Source of the DNA: Lentimonas sp. CC4
GTDB lineage: Bacteria > Verrucomicrobiota > Verrucomicrobiia > Opitutales > Coraliomargaritaceae
Assembly (NCBI RefSeq): GCF_902728235.1
Contig: NZ_CACVBO010000001.1
Location: 1,426,001 to 1,490,000, forward strand
Length of the DNA: 64,000 bases
Reading direction: 5' to 3'
A program made the position numbers and the translations under genes. The notes beneath the pieces are model-generated. The model was not told where the DNA came from. It did not search any database and saw only the letters and a program-made list of their open reading frames with translations. Positions 35,601 to 43,060 of this stretch are shown in pieces (position 1 is the stretch's first letter; each line of letters starts with the position of its first letter).

Positions 35601-35813
35601 ACCGTTGACCTTGGATTCGATCGGTGTGGCGACGGACTCCATCACCGCCTCGGCAGCTGCGCCAGGGTAAGTGGCGGTGACCTGAATCATGGTCGGGCTG
35701 ATCGGCGGATATTCCGAGATCGGTAAACGTGAGAGCGAGATCGCCCCGACGATGACCGTCAGGATCGCAATGACCATCGCTACGATGGGGCGGCGTATGA
35801 AAAAGTCGGCCAT
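32655..35813 (-). CDS. RND multidrug efflux permease (HAE1, AcrB/MexB-like)
   Basis: A 1052-residue inner-membrane proton antiporter. It begins MADFFIRRPIVAMVIAILTVIVGAI and carries the periplasmic porter signature TYPGAAAEAVMESVATPIE. The proton-relay residues lie in IGIVVDDAIVVVEAVQ (Asp-Asp, TM4) and GLSAKNAILIVEFAK (Lys, TM10). The C-terminal region GTGVVFGMSIATSVGVFLIPVCYVFV is typical of HAE1 pumps. It forms a tripartite pump with the adaptor (31 nt upstream) and the outer-membrane factor (4-nt overlap). Likely substrates are amphiphilic drugs or metabolites; none is indicated. No dedicated TetR regulator is adjacent. Confidence 0.97.
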   Translation of the reverse strand: MADFFIRRPIVAMVIAILTVIVGAISLSRLPISEYPPISPTMIQVTATYPGAAAEAVMESVATPIESKVNGVDKLLYIQSYNSNDGKMTLNAYFDVGTDVDIMQVNTQNRVGQADSQLPEAAKSQGIITNRSSPDILMAIGLNSPKGSYDAIFLGNYCDINLVDQIKRVRGVGDVKNFTSQDYSMRVWLRPDKLATLGITPSDIQNAINEQNAQSPSGRIGAEPAPQGQEKQFNVRAQGLLKTPAEFEDIIIRSNSDGSQVKIGDVARVELGAKTYDLRARLSGTPSGALGVYLAPGANAIETADNVRKILEEAKTRFPPDMEYKVVLDATLPVKASMEEIVHTLAEAIILVLLVVYIFLQSFRATIIPMCTVPVSLLGAFILFPVLGFSVNVLTMFGLVLAIGIVVDDAIVVVEAVQHHIEKGKDPKEATRLAMKEVAGPVVAIGLVLCAVFVPVAFMGGVTGQLYSQFALTIAIAVVFSVINALTLSPALCALLLRAPKESHGPIAKFFKLFNRFFDWIIQKYGAVVGALVKKATRSMLLLIAVIVGILLLGRHVPGGFIPDEDKGYLFVAMELPEGASLQRSDEVLKQAEAIVNATEGVDSSLALCGFNILNSLNASNTAMMFIGLDSWEERADPALHAESLVAQWNRELSVIPGARIFAFGPPALPGYGNVSGFTMELQDRSGGSIEQLEGYVQQLQKAASARPEIGRISTSFNTASPQIEVTLDREKARTLDVPVDSIFQTLQTYLSGLYVNDFVLFGRVYQVLLQAEPEFTNEASDIKQFYVRNNNGEMVPLSTLVTITRISGPNFVSRFNLFNAAEMIGAPAPGYSSAQAIKAIEEVMETMPSEVGYEWAGLTLQEKKSEGQAPVIFGMAILFVFLLLAAQYESWGLPFAVLLATPTVILGLLIGMIFRGFDLNVYAQIGLVMLIGLSAKNAILIVEFAKMKRDEGEDIIQAAIDGAKLRLRPILMTSFAFILGCVPLMLATGSGAASRSTMGTGVVFGMSIATSVGVFLIPVCYVFVQKIVELSGNKPEPPTTETAPAEGKAQS

Positions 35814-35844
35814 GGAAATGTTCCTCTATTGGGTTGGGTTCGCC

Positions 35845-37041
35845 TTATTTGGCGGCTTCTTGCTTGGCTGCTGCTTGTTTGGCCGCTTCGAGCTTTACCG
35901 TTTCTGCTTTGGCTGCGGTGGCGATTTCTTTGCCGCTCTTTGGTTGCACGAGCATCCCATCACGCACTTTTTGGATGCCTTCGAGGATGATGCGATCGCC
36001 GGCTTTGATGCCTTCTAGGATTTGTATGTTGTCGCCGAGCACTTCGCCGACTGTCACGGCGCGTTGATTCGCCTTGTTTTCAGCGTCTACCACCCATACG
36101 AAATTTTTACCTTGGAGTTCAATGTTGGCACGCTGTGGAATGAGGATGCTGCCGGGAACTTTGCCCAGATCGGCACTGATGCGGCCAAACATACCAGGGC
36201 GAAGGATTTTATCCGGATTTGGAAAGGCGACGCGCATTTTTAAGGTGCCAGTGGTCACATCCACGGCGCGATCAATAAAGACGATTTCTCCTTTGTCGGG
36301 GTGCTCTTGTCCATTCGCGAGTAGTAAGGTGATGGGGATGTCTGCGACGTCCTTGCTCTTTCGATTGTTTTGGTCTTTGGCTTGTAGGTAATCGGTTTCG
36401 CTGACGTTGCAGTAGAACCAAATCGGATCGAGTTGCGAAATGGTGGCCATCAGGGTGGGCTCGCCTTTGCCGACGAGGCTGCCGACGGATACTTGCTTGG
36501 CGCCGATTAGGCCGGAGCTAGGTGCATTGACGTCGCAGTAACCGAGGTCGATTTCGGCTGACACTACGTTGGCTTCCGCCGAGTAGACGTTGGCTTTGCC
36601 GATGTCGACGGTCGCGAGTGCGTTGTCGAGATCTTGCTGTGGAATCGCACGCTTCTTTGCGAGTGGTTCGAGTCGAGCGACGTCTTTCTCATATTTCTTG
36701 AGCGCAGCTTTGGCTTCGGCTAGGCGGCCATTGGCGGCATCGAGTTGCTCTTGTAGTGGCTTTTTATCCAGTAGAAAGAGTGGATCGCCTTCTTTGACTT
36801 CGGTGCCTTCGATGAAGAGCATCTTTTCGACAAAGGCTTCGACGCGTGCGCGCACTTGGACGTTTTGTGGTGAGTCGAGATGGCCGATGAATTCAGCGGA
36901 GACTGGCATGTCAGTCATCTTGACAGTTTCAACCTGGACGATCGGAGGTGGAGGTGTGGGTGCCGTTTGTTTTTTGCAACCGATTGCGGTGAGTCCGATA
37001 GCCAGTGCTATTGCGAAGTTGAGGGAGTGAGTGTTTTTCAT
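35845..37041 (-). CDS. RND efflux periplasmic adaptor lipoprotein (MFP family)
   Basis: A 398-residue membrane fusion protein. The lipobox places the lipidated residue at Cys22 (LTAIGC-KKQ); Lys at +2 suggests inner-membrane retention. After a Pro-rich linker come the barrel-sandwich halves (VQVRARVEAFVEKMLFIEGTEVKEGDPLFLLDKKPL...DLGYCDVNAPSSGLIGAKQVSVG) around a coiled-coil hairpin, then the beta-barrel domain (VAFPNPDKILRPGMFGRI). The C-terminal ~30 residues are an unusual Ala/Lys repeat (AAKAETVKLEAAKQAAAKQEA) that typical adaptors lack. First gene of the efflux operon. Confidence 0.95.
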   Translation of the reverse strand: MKNTHSLNFAIALAIGLTAIGCKKQTAPTPPPPIVQVETVKMTDMPVSAEFIGHLDSPQNVQVRARVEAFVEKMLFIEGTEVKEGDPLFLLDKKPLQEQLDAANGRLAEAKAALKKYEKDVARLEPLAKKRAIPQQDLDNALATVDIGKANVYSAEANVVSAEIDLGYCDVNAPSSGLIGAKQVSVGSLVGKGEPTLMATISQLDPIWFYCNVSETDYLQAKDQNNRKSKDVADIPITLLLANGQEHPDKGEIVFIDRAVDVTTGTLKMRVAFPNPDKILRPGMFGRISADLGKVPGSILIPQRANIELQGKNFVWVVDAENKANQRAVTVGEVLGDNIQILEGIKAGDRIILEGIQKVRDGMLVQPKSGKEIATAAKAETVKLEAAKQAAAKQEAAK

Positions 37042-37221
37042 CTCTTTAATCCTGTTACTGTTATACGTTTTTACTTCCGATTAACTTATCGGGCTATTTA
37101 CGTTAGGGGGCAATGTATTTATGCCGTCGCACTGCCTAAGCATGTGAGACGGCTATTGGGCGTATATTTTTTGCTGCGTCCATTGAGTCGATCGGGTCAG
37201 GGGCGCTTGGCTGGTTCGATT

Positions 37222-37248
37222 TCGCCGTCAGCGCTTGGTCGACGGCGA
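37222..37248 (-). terminator. Hairpin beyond the cNMP-binding gene (weak terminator?)
   Basis: TCGCCGTC and GACGGCGA form a perfect 8-bp stem around an 11-nt loop, 6 nt past the stop of the minus-strand cyclic-nucleotide-binding gene. No T tract follows on the minus strand, so termination function is uncertain. The rest of 37042-37221 should hold the efflux-operon promoter. Confidence 0.35.
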
Positions 37249-37253
37249 TACGG

Positions 37254-37649
37254 CTATTTCTTCTTGTTCTCCACCGACCATACGGTTGAGACACGGGTGA
37301 CGTCGGCCAGTTTCTGTGTGGTGCGTTCTAGGCGGCTGGCTAGAGTTTTGAAGATTTTGATCGCGATCTCGGGATGCTCTCGGATCACGTTCTCCATCTC
37401 GCCAGAGTCGTATCTCGTAACGATTGTGGCGGTGCGTGCTTTGACGGTGCAGCTGCGGGGCTTGTCGAGGATGTCGCCCATTTCGCCAAAGATGGTGCCT
37501 GGATACATCAGGACGTTGAGCATGATGCCGTCTTTATAGACTTCAACAGCACCTTTTTCTAAGACATAAAAGCCAGTGCTTTCAGTGTCTTGCTTGATTA
37601 TACTAGCGCCCGGTCGATATTCTTCAGTTTGTTGCACGAATACAGTCAA
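37254..37649 (-). CDS. Stand-alone cyclic-nucleotide-binding domain protein
   Basis: A 131-residue single cNMP-binding fold. EYRPGASIIKQDTESTGFYVLEKGAVEVYKDG and MYPGTIFGEMGDILDKPRSCTVKARTATIVTRY correspond to the beta-roll and phosphate-binding cassette (FGEMGDILDKPRSCTV). The C-terminal helices (EHPEIAIKIFKTLASRLERTTQKL) lack a DNA-binding domain, so it is not a Crp regulator; it could act by protein interaction. The start is a TTG preceded closely by an in-frame stop, and no ATG exists before the domain. It could be weakly translated. Ligand unknown. Confidence 0.78.
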   Translation of the reverse strand: MTVFVQQTEEYRPGASIIKQDTESTGFYVLEKGAVEVYKDGIMLNVLMYPGTIFGEMGDILDKPRSCTVKARTATIVTRYDSGEMENVIREHPEIAIKIFKTLASRLERTTQKLADVTRVSTVWSVENKKK

Positions 37650-37701
37650 ATGTATTAAATATCATTAGGCAAGCTCTCCGTTATGTCCGAATATTGGAGT
37701 G

Positions 37702-38202
37702 TTAAGCGTCGCTTTTGACTTCGCCTGTTTCGGCCTGCTCGCTGCTCTCAGCCTCTGTGGTTTTTGGCGCATTATCGATGAGTTCGACCTTTGCGCTGTC
37801 AATGGCGTTGCGGATTTCGCTGAGTCTGGAATCATCGATACCTTTGGGCTGATCGCTGTTTGCGATGGTTTCGAAGCGTTTCGCCGCGCCATCACCCCGC
37901 ACGGTGAGTGCGAAGGTGAGGACTTTATCGAGCTGAGCTTTGGCTGCTTTATTAAGATACCAGATCTGGCGATGAACTGAGCCTGCTGCGATGCCGTTGT
38001 CGATGATCGTCGCCCACTGGGCGACGTTCTTCTCGTCCATTGAGGACTGCCCCGTGATGTAGATTCCGAGCGGTAGTTGCAGTTCGCTGGCGATCGCATG
38101 CGCGCGCATGTTGGTCGCGCCATAGCGAGCGCCAGTTTCAAAGACAGCAATTGCGCCAAAGATCAGCGCTAACGGCAGTAGCAGGTTTTTAAATTTGTCC
38201 AT
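37702..38202 (-). CDS. Membrane-anchored protein of unknown function
   Basis: A 166-residue protein with one N-terminal membrane segment (LLLPLALIFGAIAVFETG) serving as anchor or uncleaved signal. The soluble part contains YITGQSSMDEKNVAQWATIIDNGIAAGSVHRQIWYLNK and ends in an acidic, Glu/Thr-rich tail. I do not recognise a family. It lies 27 nt after pyk in the same direction, so the two may be co-transcribed. Confidence 0.7.
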   Translation of the reverse strand: MDKFKNLLLPLALIFGAIAVFETGARYGATNMRAHAIASELQLPLGIYITGQSSMDEKNVAQWATIIDNGIAAGSVHRQIWYLNKAAKAQLDKVLTFALTVRGDGAAKRFETIANSDQPKGIDDSRLSEIRNAIDSAKVELIDNAPKTTEAESSEQAETGEVKSDA

Positions 38203-38229
38203 AGAAGTTGAATTAGGGGGAACTCCCTA

Positions 38230-39660
38230 TTATTCAACCTCACGAAGCTGGATGGTGTCGACAATCTTTTCGCCTGCGATGACATTGGTAATGACGACCA
38301 TTGGTGCGCCAGACTTTGCCCATTTTCGCTCTTTCAGTGCCTTGAATGCGTTTTGAATCGTGCGTTCAGGGTTTTCGTCATCGAATTCGAGGAAAAATGG
38401 CTCGATGCCGCGCATGATCAGAAGCTGACCGAAAGTGTCTTTGTTATCGGTAAATGCGTAAACGGGCACTTTCGCTCGGAGCGATGAGAGCTTTTGTGGG
38501 AGTAAGCCACGGCGTGTGAAGACCACGATCGCGGCATCGTCGAGCTCAGAGGCCAGATACGCGGCAGAACGCAGCATTTTCGACTTTGGCTGCTTCAGCA
38601 CGAGATCTTCGCGTAGCACGGGGCCATCTTCGGCTTCCATGCGGTTGGCGATGCGATTGATGGTTTCAACGCACTCGACCGGGTATTTGCCGACTGTGGT
38701 TTCACCAGAGAGCATCACGCAGTCGGCTTCTTCGCGGATCGCGTTGGCGATGTCAGTGACTTCGGCGCGCGTCGGGATCGGTGAGTCGATCATCGACTCG
38801 AGCATATGTGTCGCCACGATGACCGGAGTGGTGTGTTGAATGCAGGTATTGATCGCGCGGGACTGAATCAGCGGCAGGTCTTCAAAGGGGCACTCAATGC
38901 CGAGGTCGCCACGAGCCACCATCAAGCCATCGGATGCCTTGATGATATCCTCTAGATTGCGAATCGCTTGCTGGTCTTCGATCTTGGCGATCACCTTCGC
39001 AGTCGAACCCTTGTCGGAGAGATAGCGGTGGAAAATGTCGAGGTCGTCGGGTTCGCGAACAAAGGAGAGTGCGAAAAACTCGATGTCTTCTTCGATGCCA
39101 ACATCGACATCGCCCTGGTCCTTTTTAGTGAGCGCAGGTAGGTTGACGCGCACGCCTGGTAAATTGATGTGGCGACGGTTGCCCATTGGTCCAGGGATGA
39201 GCACTTCACAGCGCACGTGCTTGTCATGGACGATTTCGAGCACGAGTAGTCGTATCAAGCCGCTATCCACGAGCACGGTGTCGCCCTCGTTGATGTCCTT
39301 GGAAAAGCCGGGATAGTTGATGTCGACGCGGCGAATGCCATCTTCGCCCACACCACCAATGCCTTCGCCGTAGGTGAAGTCGATGATTTCGCCTTTTTGT
39401 AGTTCAAAGGTCTCAGGCACGTCCCCCGTGCGGATTTCCGGGCCCTTGACGTCCATCATGATCGCGATTTTGCGACCGACGTTCTTACATACCTTGCGCA
39501 CACGCTGTATGATTTCGCGGGTCCATGCGTGATCCGCATGCGCCATGTTGATGCGGCAGATGTCGACGCCTGCGTGGATCAGCTTTTCAAGCATCTCCTC
39601 GCTTTGTGTGGCTGGGCCGACAGTGAAAATGATTTTTGTTTTGCGATATGGATTTTTCAT
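38230..39660 (-). CDS. pyk: Pyruvate kinase
   Basis: A 476-residue glycolytic enzyme converting phosphoenolpyruvate and ADP to pyruvate and [25 protein letters not shown] and [13 protein letters not shown] form the first active-site strand and helix. [43 protein letters not shown] (catalytic Lys and metal-binding Glu), [17 protein letters not shown] and [16 protein letters not shown] follow. The C-terminal regulatory domain is present (~360-476). The Ala/His in NMAHADH differ slightly from the usual N-x-SH, but the catalytic set is intact. Confidence 0.97.
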   Translation of the reverse strand: MKNPYRKTKIIFTVGPATQSEEMLEKLIHAGVDICRINMAHADHAWTREIIQRVRKVCKNVGRKIAIMMDVKGPEIRTGDVPETFELQKGEIIDFTYGEGIGGVGEDGIRRVDINYPGFSKDINEGDTVLVDSGLIRLLVLEIVHDKHVRCEVLIPGPMGNRRHINLPGVRVNLPALTKKDQGDVDVGIEEDIEFFALSFVREPDDLDIFHRYLSDKGSTAKVIAKIEDQQAIRNLEDIIKASDGLMVARGDLGIECPFEDLPLIQSRAINTCIQHTTPVIVATHMLESMIDSPIPTRAEVTDIANAIREEADCVMLSGETTVGKYPVECVETINRIANRMEAEDGPVLREDLVLKQPKSKMLRSAAYLASELDDAAIVVFTRRGLLPQKLSSLRAKVPVYAFTDNKDTFGQLLIMRGIEPFFLEFDDENPERTIQNAFKALKERKWAKSGAPMVVITNVIAGEKIVDTIQLREVE

Positions 39661-39711
39661 AGGGAGAAAAAATGTATTCGTGATGATTAACTGATCGCAG
39701 CGGGGGTAGTA

Positions 39712-40494
39712 TCAACCATAGGGATCGATCACTTTGATAGTGAAGGTGCTAGCGTTCCCAGATAGCTCCGCAAACTTATTTTTTACCAGCTCTACGGTAT
39801 TGCAGTCTTTACTTAAGTGCGCCAGATAGACTTCGCGCACCGCGGAATCCCCGTTTAGGCCGCTCAGAGCCTCGTGGCAGGCGTCATTCGAGAGGTGGCC
39901 GTGTCGCCCGCGAATGCGTTGTTTGAGGGACCACGGGCGACGTTCGTCACTATCCAGTAACTTTTCGTCGTAATTGGCTTCGAGCACTAAAGTGTGCACT
40001 GATTTGATGTGTTCCTTAATGTGTTCAGGCACATACCCCAAGTCGGTGACCCAGGCTAAACTCTGGCGCGGTGAGATCAGGTCGCCTTCTTCGCCCCAAT
40101 GAAATGTGTAGCCGACAGGATCGTAGGCATCGTGCGGCACTGAGAAGGAGCGCACGTCGATATCGCGAAATTTAAAGGCCGATCCGGTCTGAAAGACCTG
40201 CCAGTTGACTTTCTTGACGAGTTTTCCCTGAATTGCGTCTGCGGTATCGCGATTGGCAAAGACGGGCAGGTCGGCGCGTTTGGCGAGTCCGCGAATGCCT
40301 TGTGCGTGGTCGCTGTGCTCGTGTGTGAGGAAGACTGCGTCGATGGTATCGATGGATTCGCCGATTGCGTTGAGCATCAGTCCGATACGCTTGCCTGAGA
40401 ACCCCGCATCAATCAGGATTTTGCTATTGCCCGTGCGGAGTAGGGAGCAATTGCCATTGCTACTGGAACCTAAGATCTGAAAGTCGGTCGACAT
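39712..40494 (-). CDS. Metallo-beta-lactamase-fold hydrolase (YycJ/WalJ-like)
   Basis: A 260-residue MBL-fold protein of the YycJ group, proposed as 5' exonucleases acting on DNA. It starts [31 protein letters not shown], the family's typical opening. The metal motif is [17 protein letters not shown], followed by [35 protein letters not shown] and [13 protein letters not shown], which supply the remaining ligands. Cytoplasmic. A single gene between pyk and the divergent folE2. The exact nucleic-acid role in this phylum is not established. Confidence 0.88.
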   Translation of the reverse strand: MSTDFQILGSSSNGNCSLLRTGNSKILIDAGFSGKRIGLMLNAIGESIDTIDAVFLTHEHSDHAQGIRGLAKRADLPVFANRDTADAIQGKLVKKVNWQVFQTGSAFKFRDIDVRSFSVPHDAYDPVGYTFHWGEEGDLISPRQSLAWVTDLGYVPEHIKEHIKSVHTLVLEANYDEKLLDSDERRPWSLKQRIRGRHGHLSNDACHEALSGLNGDSAVREVYLAHLSKDCNTVELVKNKFAELSGNASTFTIKVIDPYG

Positions 40495-40541
40495 GTGGGC
40501 TGAGACTTAGCACGCCTTCCTAGTTCGGCAAAGCCTTTTTA

Positions 40542-40558
40542 CGAACTTGCCAAGTTCG
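40542..40558. promoter_or_regulatory. Perfect inverted repeat upstream of folE2
   Basis: CGAACTT-GCC-AAGTTCG, a 7-bp dyad with a 3-nt spacer, in the 184-nt gap between the divergent MBL hydrolase and folE2. It could be an operator for either gene. It does not match a Zur-type site that I can recognise. Confidence 0.35.
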
Positions 40559-40678
40559 GGAATACTGCTTTACCTCCTCCGCTCTTATAAAGACAGACGC
40601 GGGCTTGCGCCTCTAGTCATTCTCAGACAGGTTGTTATGTGAATGTTGGTAGCACGCCCGCAGACGATCCATCGAAGC

Positions 40679-41659
40679 ATGAAAAATAAAAATAGCATTC
40701 CAGCACAGGTTGAACTGACTTCCGCACCCGCAAAGCCAGTGAAATTCTATGATCAGGATTTCGTCCTTACAGACGAATATCGCTCCGACCTGCCGGATAT
40801 GCAGAACGCCGACGCACAGCAGATCTTCGGCGCGAATGTGCCGATCCTTAAAGTCGGTATTTCCAATTTTAAGCTCCCGCTTCGCTACATTACACCGACG
40901 TCGGATACGCAAACCCTTGAAACCTCGGTCACTGGCACCGTCTCTTTAGAGGCCAACCAGAAAGGGATCAACATGTCGCGTATCATGCGCGTGTTCTACA
41001 CTTTTCAAGATCGCATCTTCACGCCTGACCTGTTGCACGAGATATTGCTCGAGTATAAGACTGAGGTCATTGCGCACCGTGCACAGCTGAAGCTTGATTT
41101 CGAATATCCGATCTTGAAGCCCAGCTTACGTAGCGGGCTCGAAGGTTGGCAGTATTATAAGTGTGCGTTTGAGGGTAAGATCGATGAGCTCGACCGCTTC
41201 CGTAAATACATCCACTTCGATTTCATCTACTCTTCGGCTTGCCCATGCTCTTCCGAGCTTTCTGAGCATGCGCGTGGCAGCCGTAATATCTATGGTATCC
41301 CGCACTCGCAGCGTAGCACCGCTCGGGTGAGTGTTGAAGTGGCTGAAGGCGCACATCTCGCGATCGAAGATATCCAGCAGATCTGCCTCGAAGCACTCAA
41401 GACCGAGACGCAAGTCATGGTCAAGCGTGAGGACGAGCAGGCATTTGCTGAGATGAATGGTGCCTTTACTAAATTTGTCGAAGACGCAGCGCGCCTGCTC
41501 TACGAGCAGCTTGATGAAGAGCCGCGTATCGTAGATTTTCAAGTCGCTTGCGCTCACCTCGAGTCACTGCACTCACACGATGCGGTTGCGGTGATTAACA
41601 AAGGTGTGCCCGGCGGCTTCACTGGTCACTTTGAAGATTTCAAGGGGTTGATTCGCTAA
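40679..41659 (+). CDS. folE2: GTP cyclohydrolase FolE2 (type IB)
   Basis: A 326-residue enzyme converting GTP to 7,8-dihydroneopterin triphosphate for folate (and possibly queuosine). FolE2 hallmarks are [12 protein letters not shown] near the N-terminus, [34 protein letters not shown] with the metal-ligand Cys, [16 protein letters not shown] and [19 protein letters not shown]. It is the metal-flexible alternative to FolE. ATG 40679 was chosen over 40643, since the short extension is atypical. The Nudix gene follows 146 nt later. Confidence 0.95.
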   Translation: MKNKNSIPAQVELTSAPAKPVKFYDQDFVLTDEYRSDLPDMQNADAQQIFGANVPILKVGISNFKLPLRYITPTSDTQTLETSVTGTVSLEANQKGINMSRIMRVFYTFQDRIFTPDLLHEILLEYKTEVIAHRAQLKLDFEYPILKPSLRSGLEGWQYYKCAFEGKIDELDRFRKYIHFDFIYSSACPCSSELSEHARGSRNIYGIPHSQRSTARVSVEVAEGAHLAIEDIQQICLEALKTETQVMVKREDEQAFAEMNGAFTKFVEDAARLLYEQLDEEPRIVDFQVACAHLESLHSHDAVAVINKGVPGGFTGHFEDFKGLIR

Positions 41660-41805
41660 GTCTTTGATACGTCGTGACTACGGGCTGACGAGCGGGTATT
41701 TTTCTAATTGTTCATATTATTTATACCCGAAATTGGAACTTTGGTCGTTGATGGGCTATCATAGTTGCGATTCGTATCATTTCCCTAACTTTATAATACC
41801 GAGCC

Positions 41806-42318
41806 GTGCAAGATCCTGAAGAATTATTTGATATCGTAGATGCCGAGGACACTGTCCTTGGCACTGAGATCCGTTCCGTCGTCCACCGCGAAAAGCTAAT
41901 GCACCGTGCGGTGCACATCTTTGTATTTAACGCAGCAGGTCAACTTTACCTGCAACGCCGCTCGCTGACGAAAGACTCGGCTCCCGGTAAATGGGTGAGC
42001 TCATGCTCTGGGCACGTCGATAGCGGTGAGGATTACGATGTTGCTGCGACACGCGAACTGGGTGAAGAGATCGGCTTACTTGATCCGCTGAATTTGACCC
42101 GTATTTTCAAGGAGTCGCCTTGTAAGCAAACCGGACAGGAGTTCGTTTGGGTCTATCGTTGCGAATCGGAGGGGCCGTTTAAGCTCGATCCTGACGAAGT
42201 CAGCGATGGCAAGTGGGTTGATATCGATGAGCTCAATGCATGGATCGAACGAGCGCCGCGCGACTTCGCGTGGTCGTTTACCCACCTGTGGGAGAAATAC
42301 AGCGCGTTGGCTGTGTAG
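41806..42318 (+). CDS. Nudix hydrolase (YfcD/IPP-isomerase-like)
   Basis: A 170-residue Nudix protein. [49 protein letters not shown] followed by the Nudix box [22 protein letters not shown] (G-x5-E-x7-REUxEE-x-GU) resembles the YfcD and isopentenyl-diphosphate-isomerase-like branch. Its position after folE2 raises the possibility of a dihydroneopterin-triphosphate pyrophosphatase, but the sequence type does not favour it over general housekeeping. The start is GTG 41806; no ATG is available upstream of the conserved part. Confidence 0.88.
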   Translation: MQDPEELFDIVDAEDTVLGTEIRSVVHREKLMHRAVHIFVFNAAGQLYLQRRSLTKDSAPGKWVSSCSGHVDSGEDYDVAATRELGEEIGLLDPLNLTRIFKESPCKQTGQEFVWVYRCESEGPFKLDPDEVSDGKWVDIDELNAWIERAPRDFAWSFTHLWEKYSALAV

Positions 42319-42332
42319 CCAGCCTAGGCGAT

Positions 42333-43040
42333 TTATTCTTTAATCTCGTTGGGCGATTCGAGCAGTAGATGCCCGCCGATTCGCAAAGAGCCTTTTCGTG
42401 CAGGTGGTCTTAATATCAAGATGCCTCGACTCCCAGAAGTGATACGAAGCCGATTTTTGTAGAGTAGGTGGAATCGTTCACCGCCTTTTGCAGCAATTGA
42501 TATTTCGGCAGATCCATTGGACCCAAGCTGAATGGGTTTGCTGGCATCACCATTCTTGATGGTGATTTGAGAGTCATTGATTTTTCCAATCACATTGACC
42601 TCTGTGATGTTGGCGACTCGGAGGCTTCCGAGCGGGAAGTTTCTGGAAGAGTCGTCAATCGAGTGGATTTTTAAGTCATCTGCAGAGTCGCCTTGTTGGA
42701 AAATCAGAAGAGCCCTCGTATCTGTTGGTGTTAATGAAACGTGGCCTATCGGGGTGATGCTCGGGGAGTCTGATGCTGTGTGTTTTCGGTAGAAATGCAG
42801 TATTCCACTTTCTACTGGGAGTGTTGCAGTGTAACTACTGGAGCGGCTTTTCGGGTTGAATTGGATTAGCGTCAGGCTTCCGTTGGCACTTTTGAAATAG
42901 ATGTTCGATGTATTGATCGGCCTGAGTGCATAGGTGGTGAAAATAATGGTGAATGTTTGTGAGGCTTCTGCGCTATGGGATTGAGATAGGATCGTGCAGA
43001 ATGAGACAAGGGAGATCAGGATATGCCAGGCGTATTTCAT
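42333..43040 (-). CDS. Exported protein of unknown function next to Verru_Chthon A
   Basis: A 235-residue protein with a signal peptide (MKYAWHILISLVSFCTILSQ, cleavage near SAEA). The mature part is Ser/Thr-rich with alternating strands (FTIIFTTYALRPINTSNIYFKS, SAEISIAAKGGERFHLLYKNRLRI, GSLRIGGHLLLESPNEI). I do not recognise it. It lies 20 nt downstream of the large Verru_Chthon A-like gene and is probably co-transcribed and functionally tied to it. ATG 43082 is in frame but overlaps the previous gene and delays the signal peptide, so 43040 was chosen. Confidence 0.7.
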   Translation of the reverse strand: MKYAWHILISLVSFCTILSQSHSAEASQTFTIIFTTYALRPINTSNIYFKSANGSLTLIQFNPKSRSSSYTATLPVESGILHFYRKHTASDSPSITPIGHVSLTPTDTRALLIFQQGDSADDLKIHSIDDSSRNFPLGSLRVANITEVNVIGKINDSQITIKNGDASKPIQLGSNGSAEISIAAKGGERFHLLYKNRLRITSGSRGILILRPPARKGSLRIGGHLLLESPNEIKE

Positions 43041-43060
43041 GAATAGAGCAATCGATGCGT

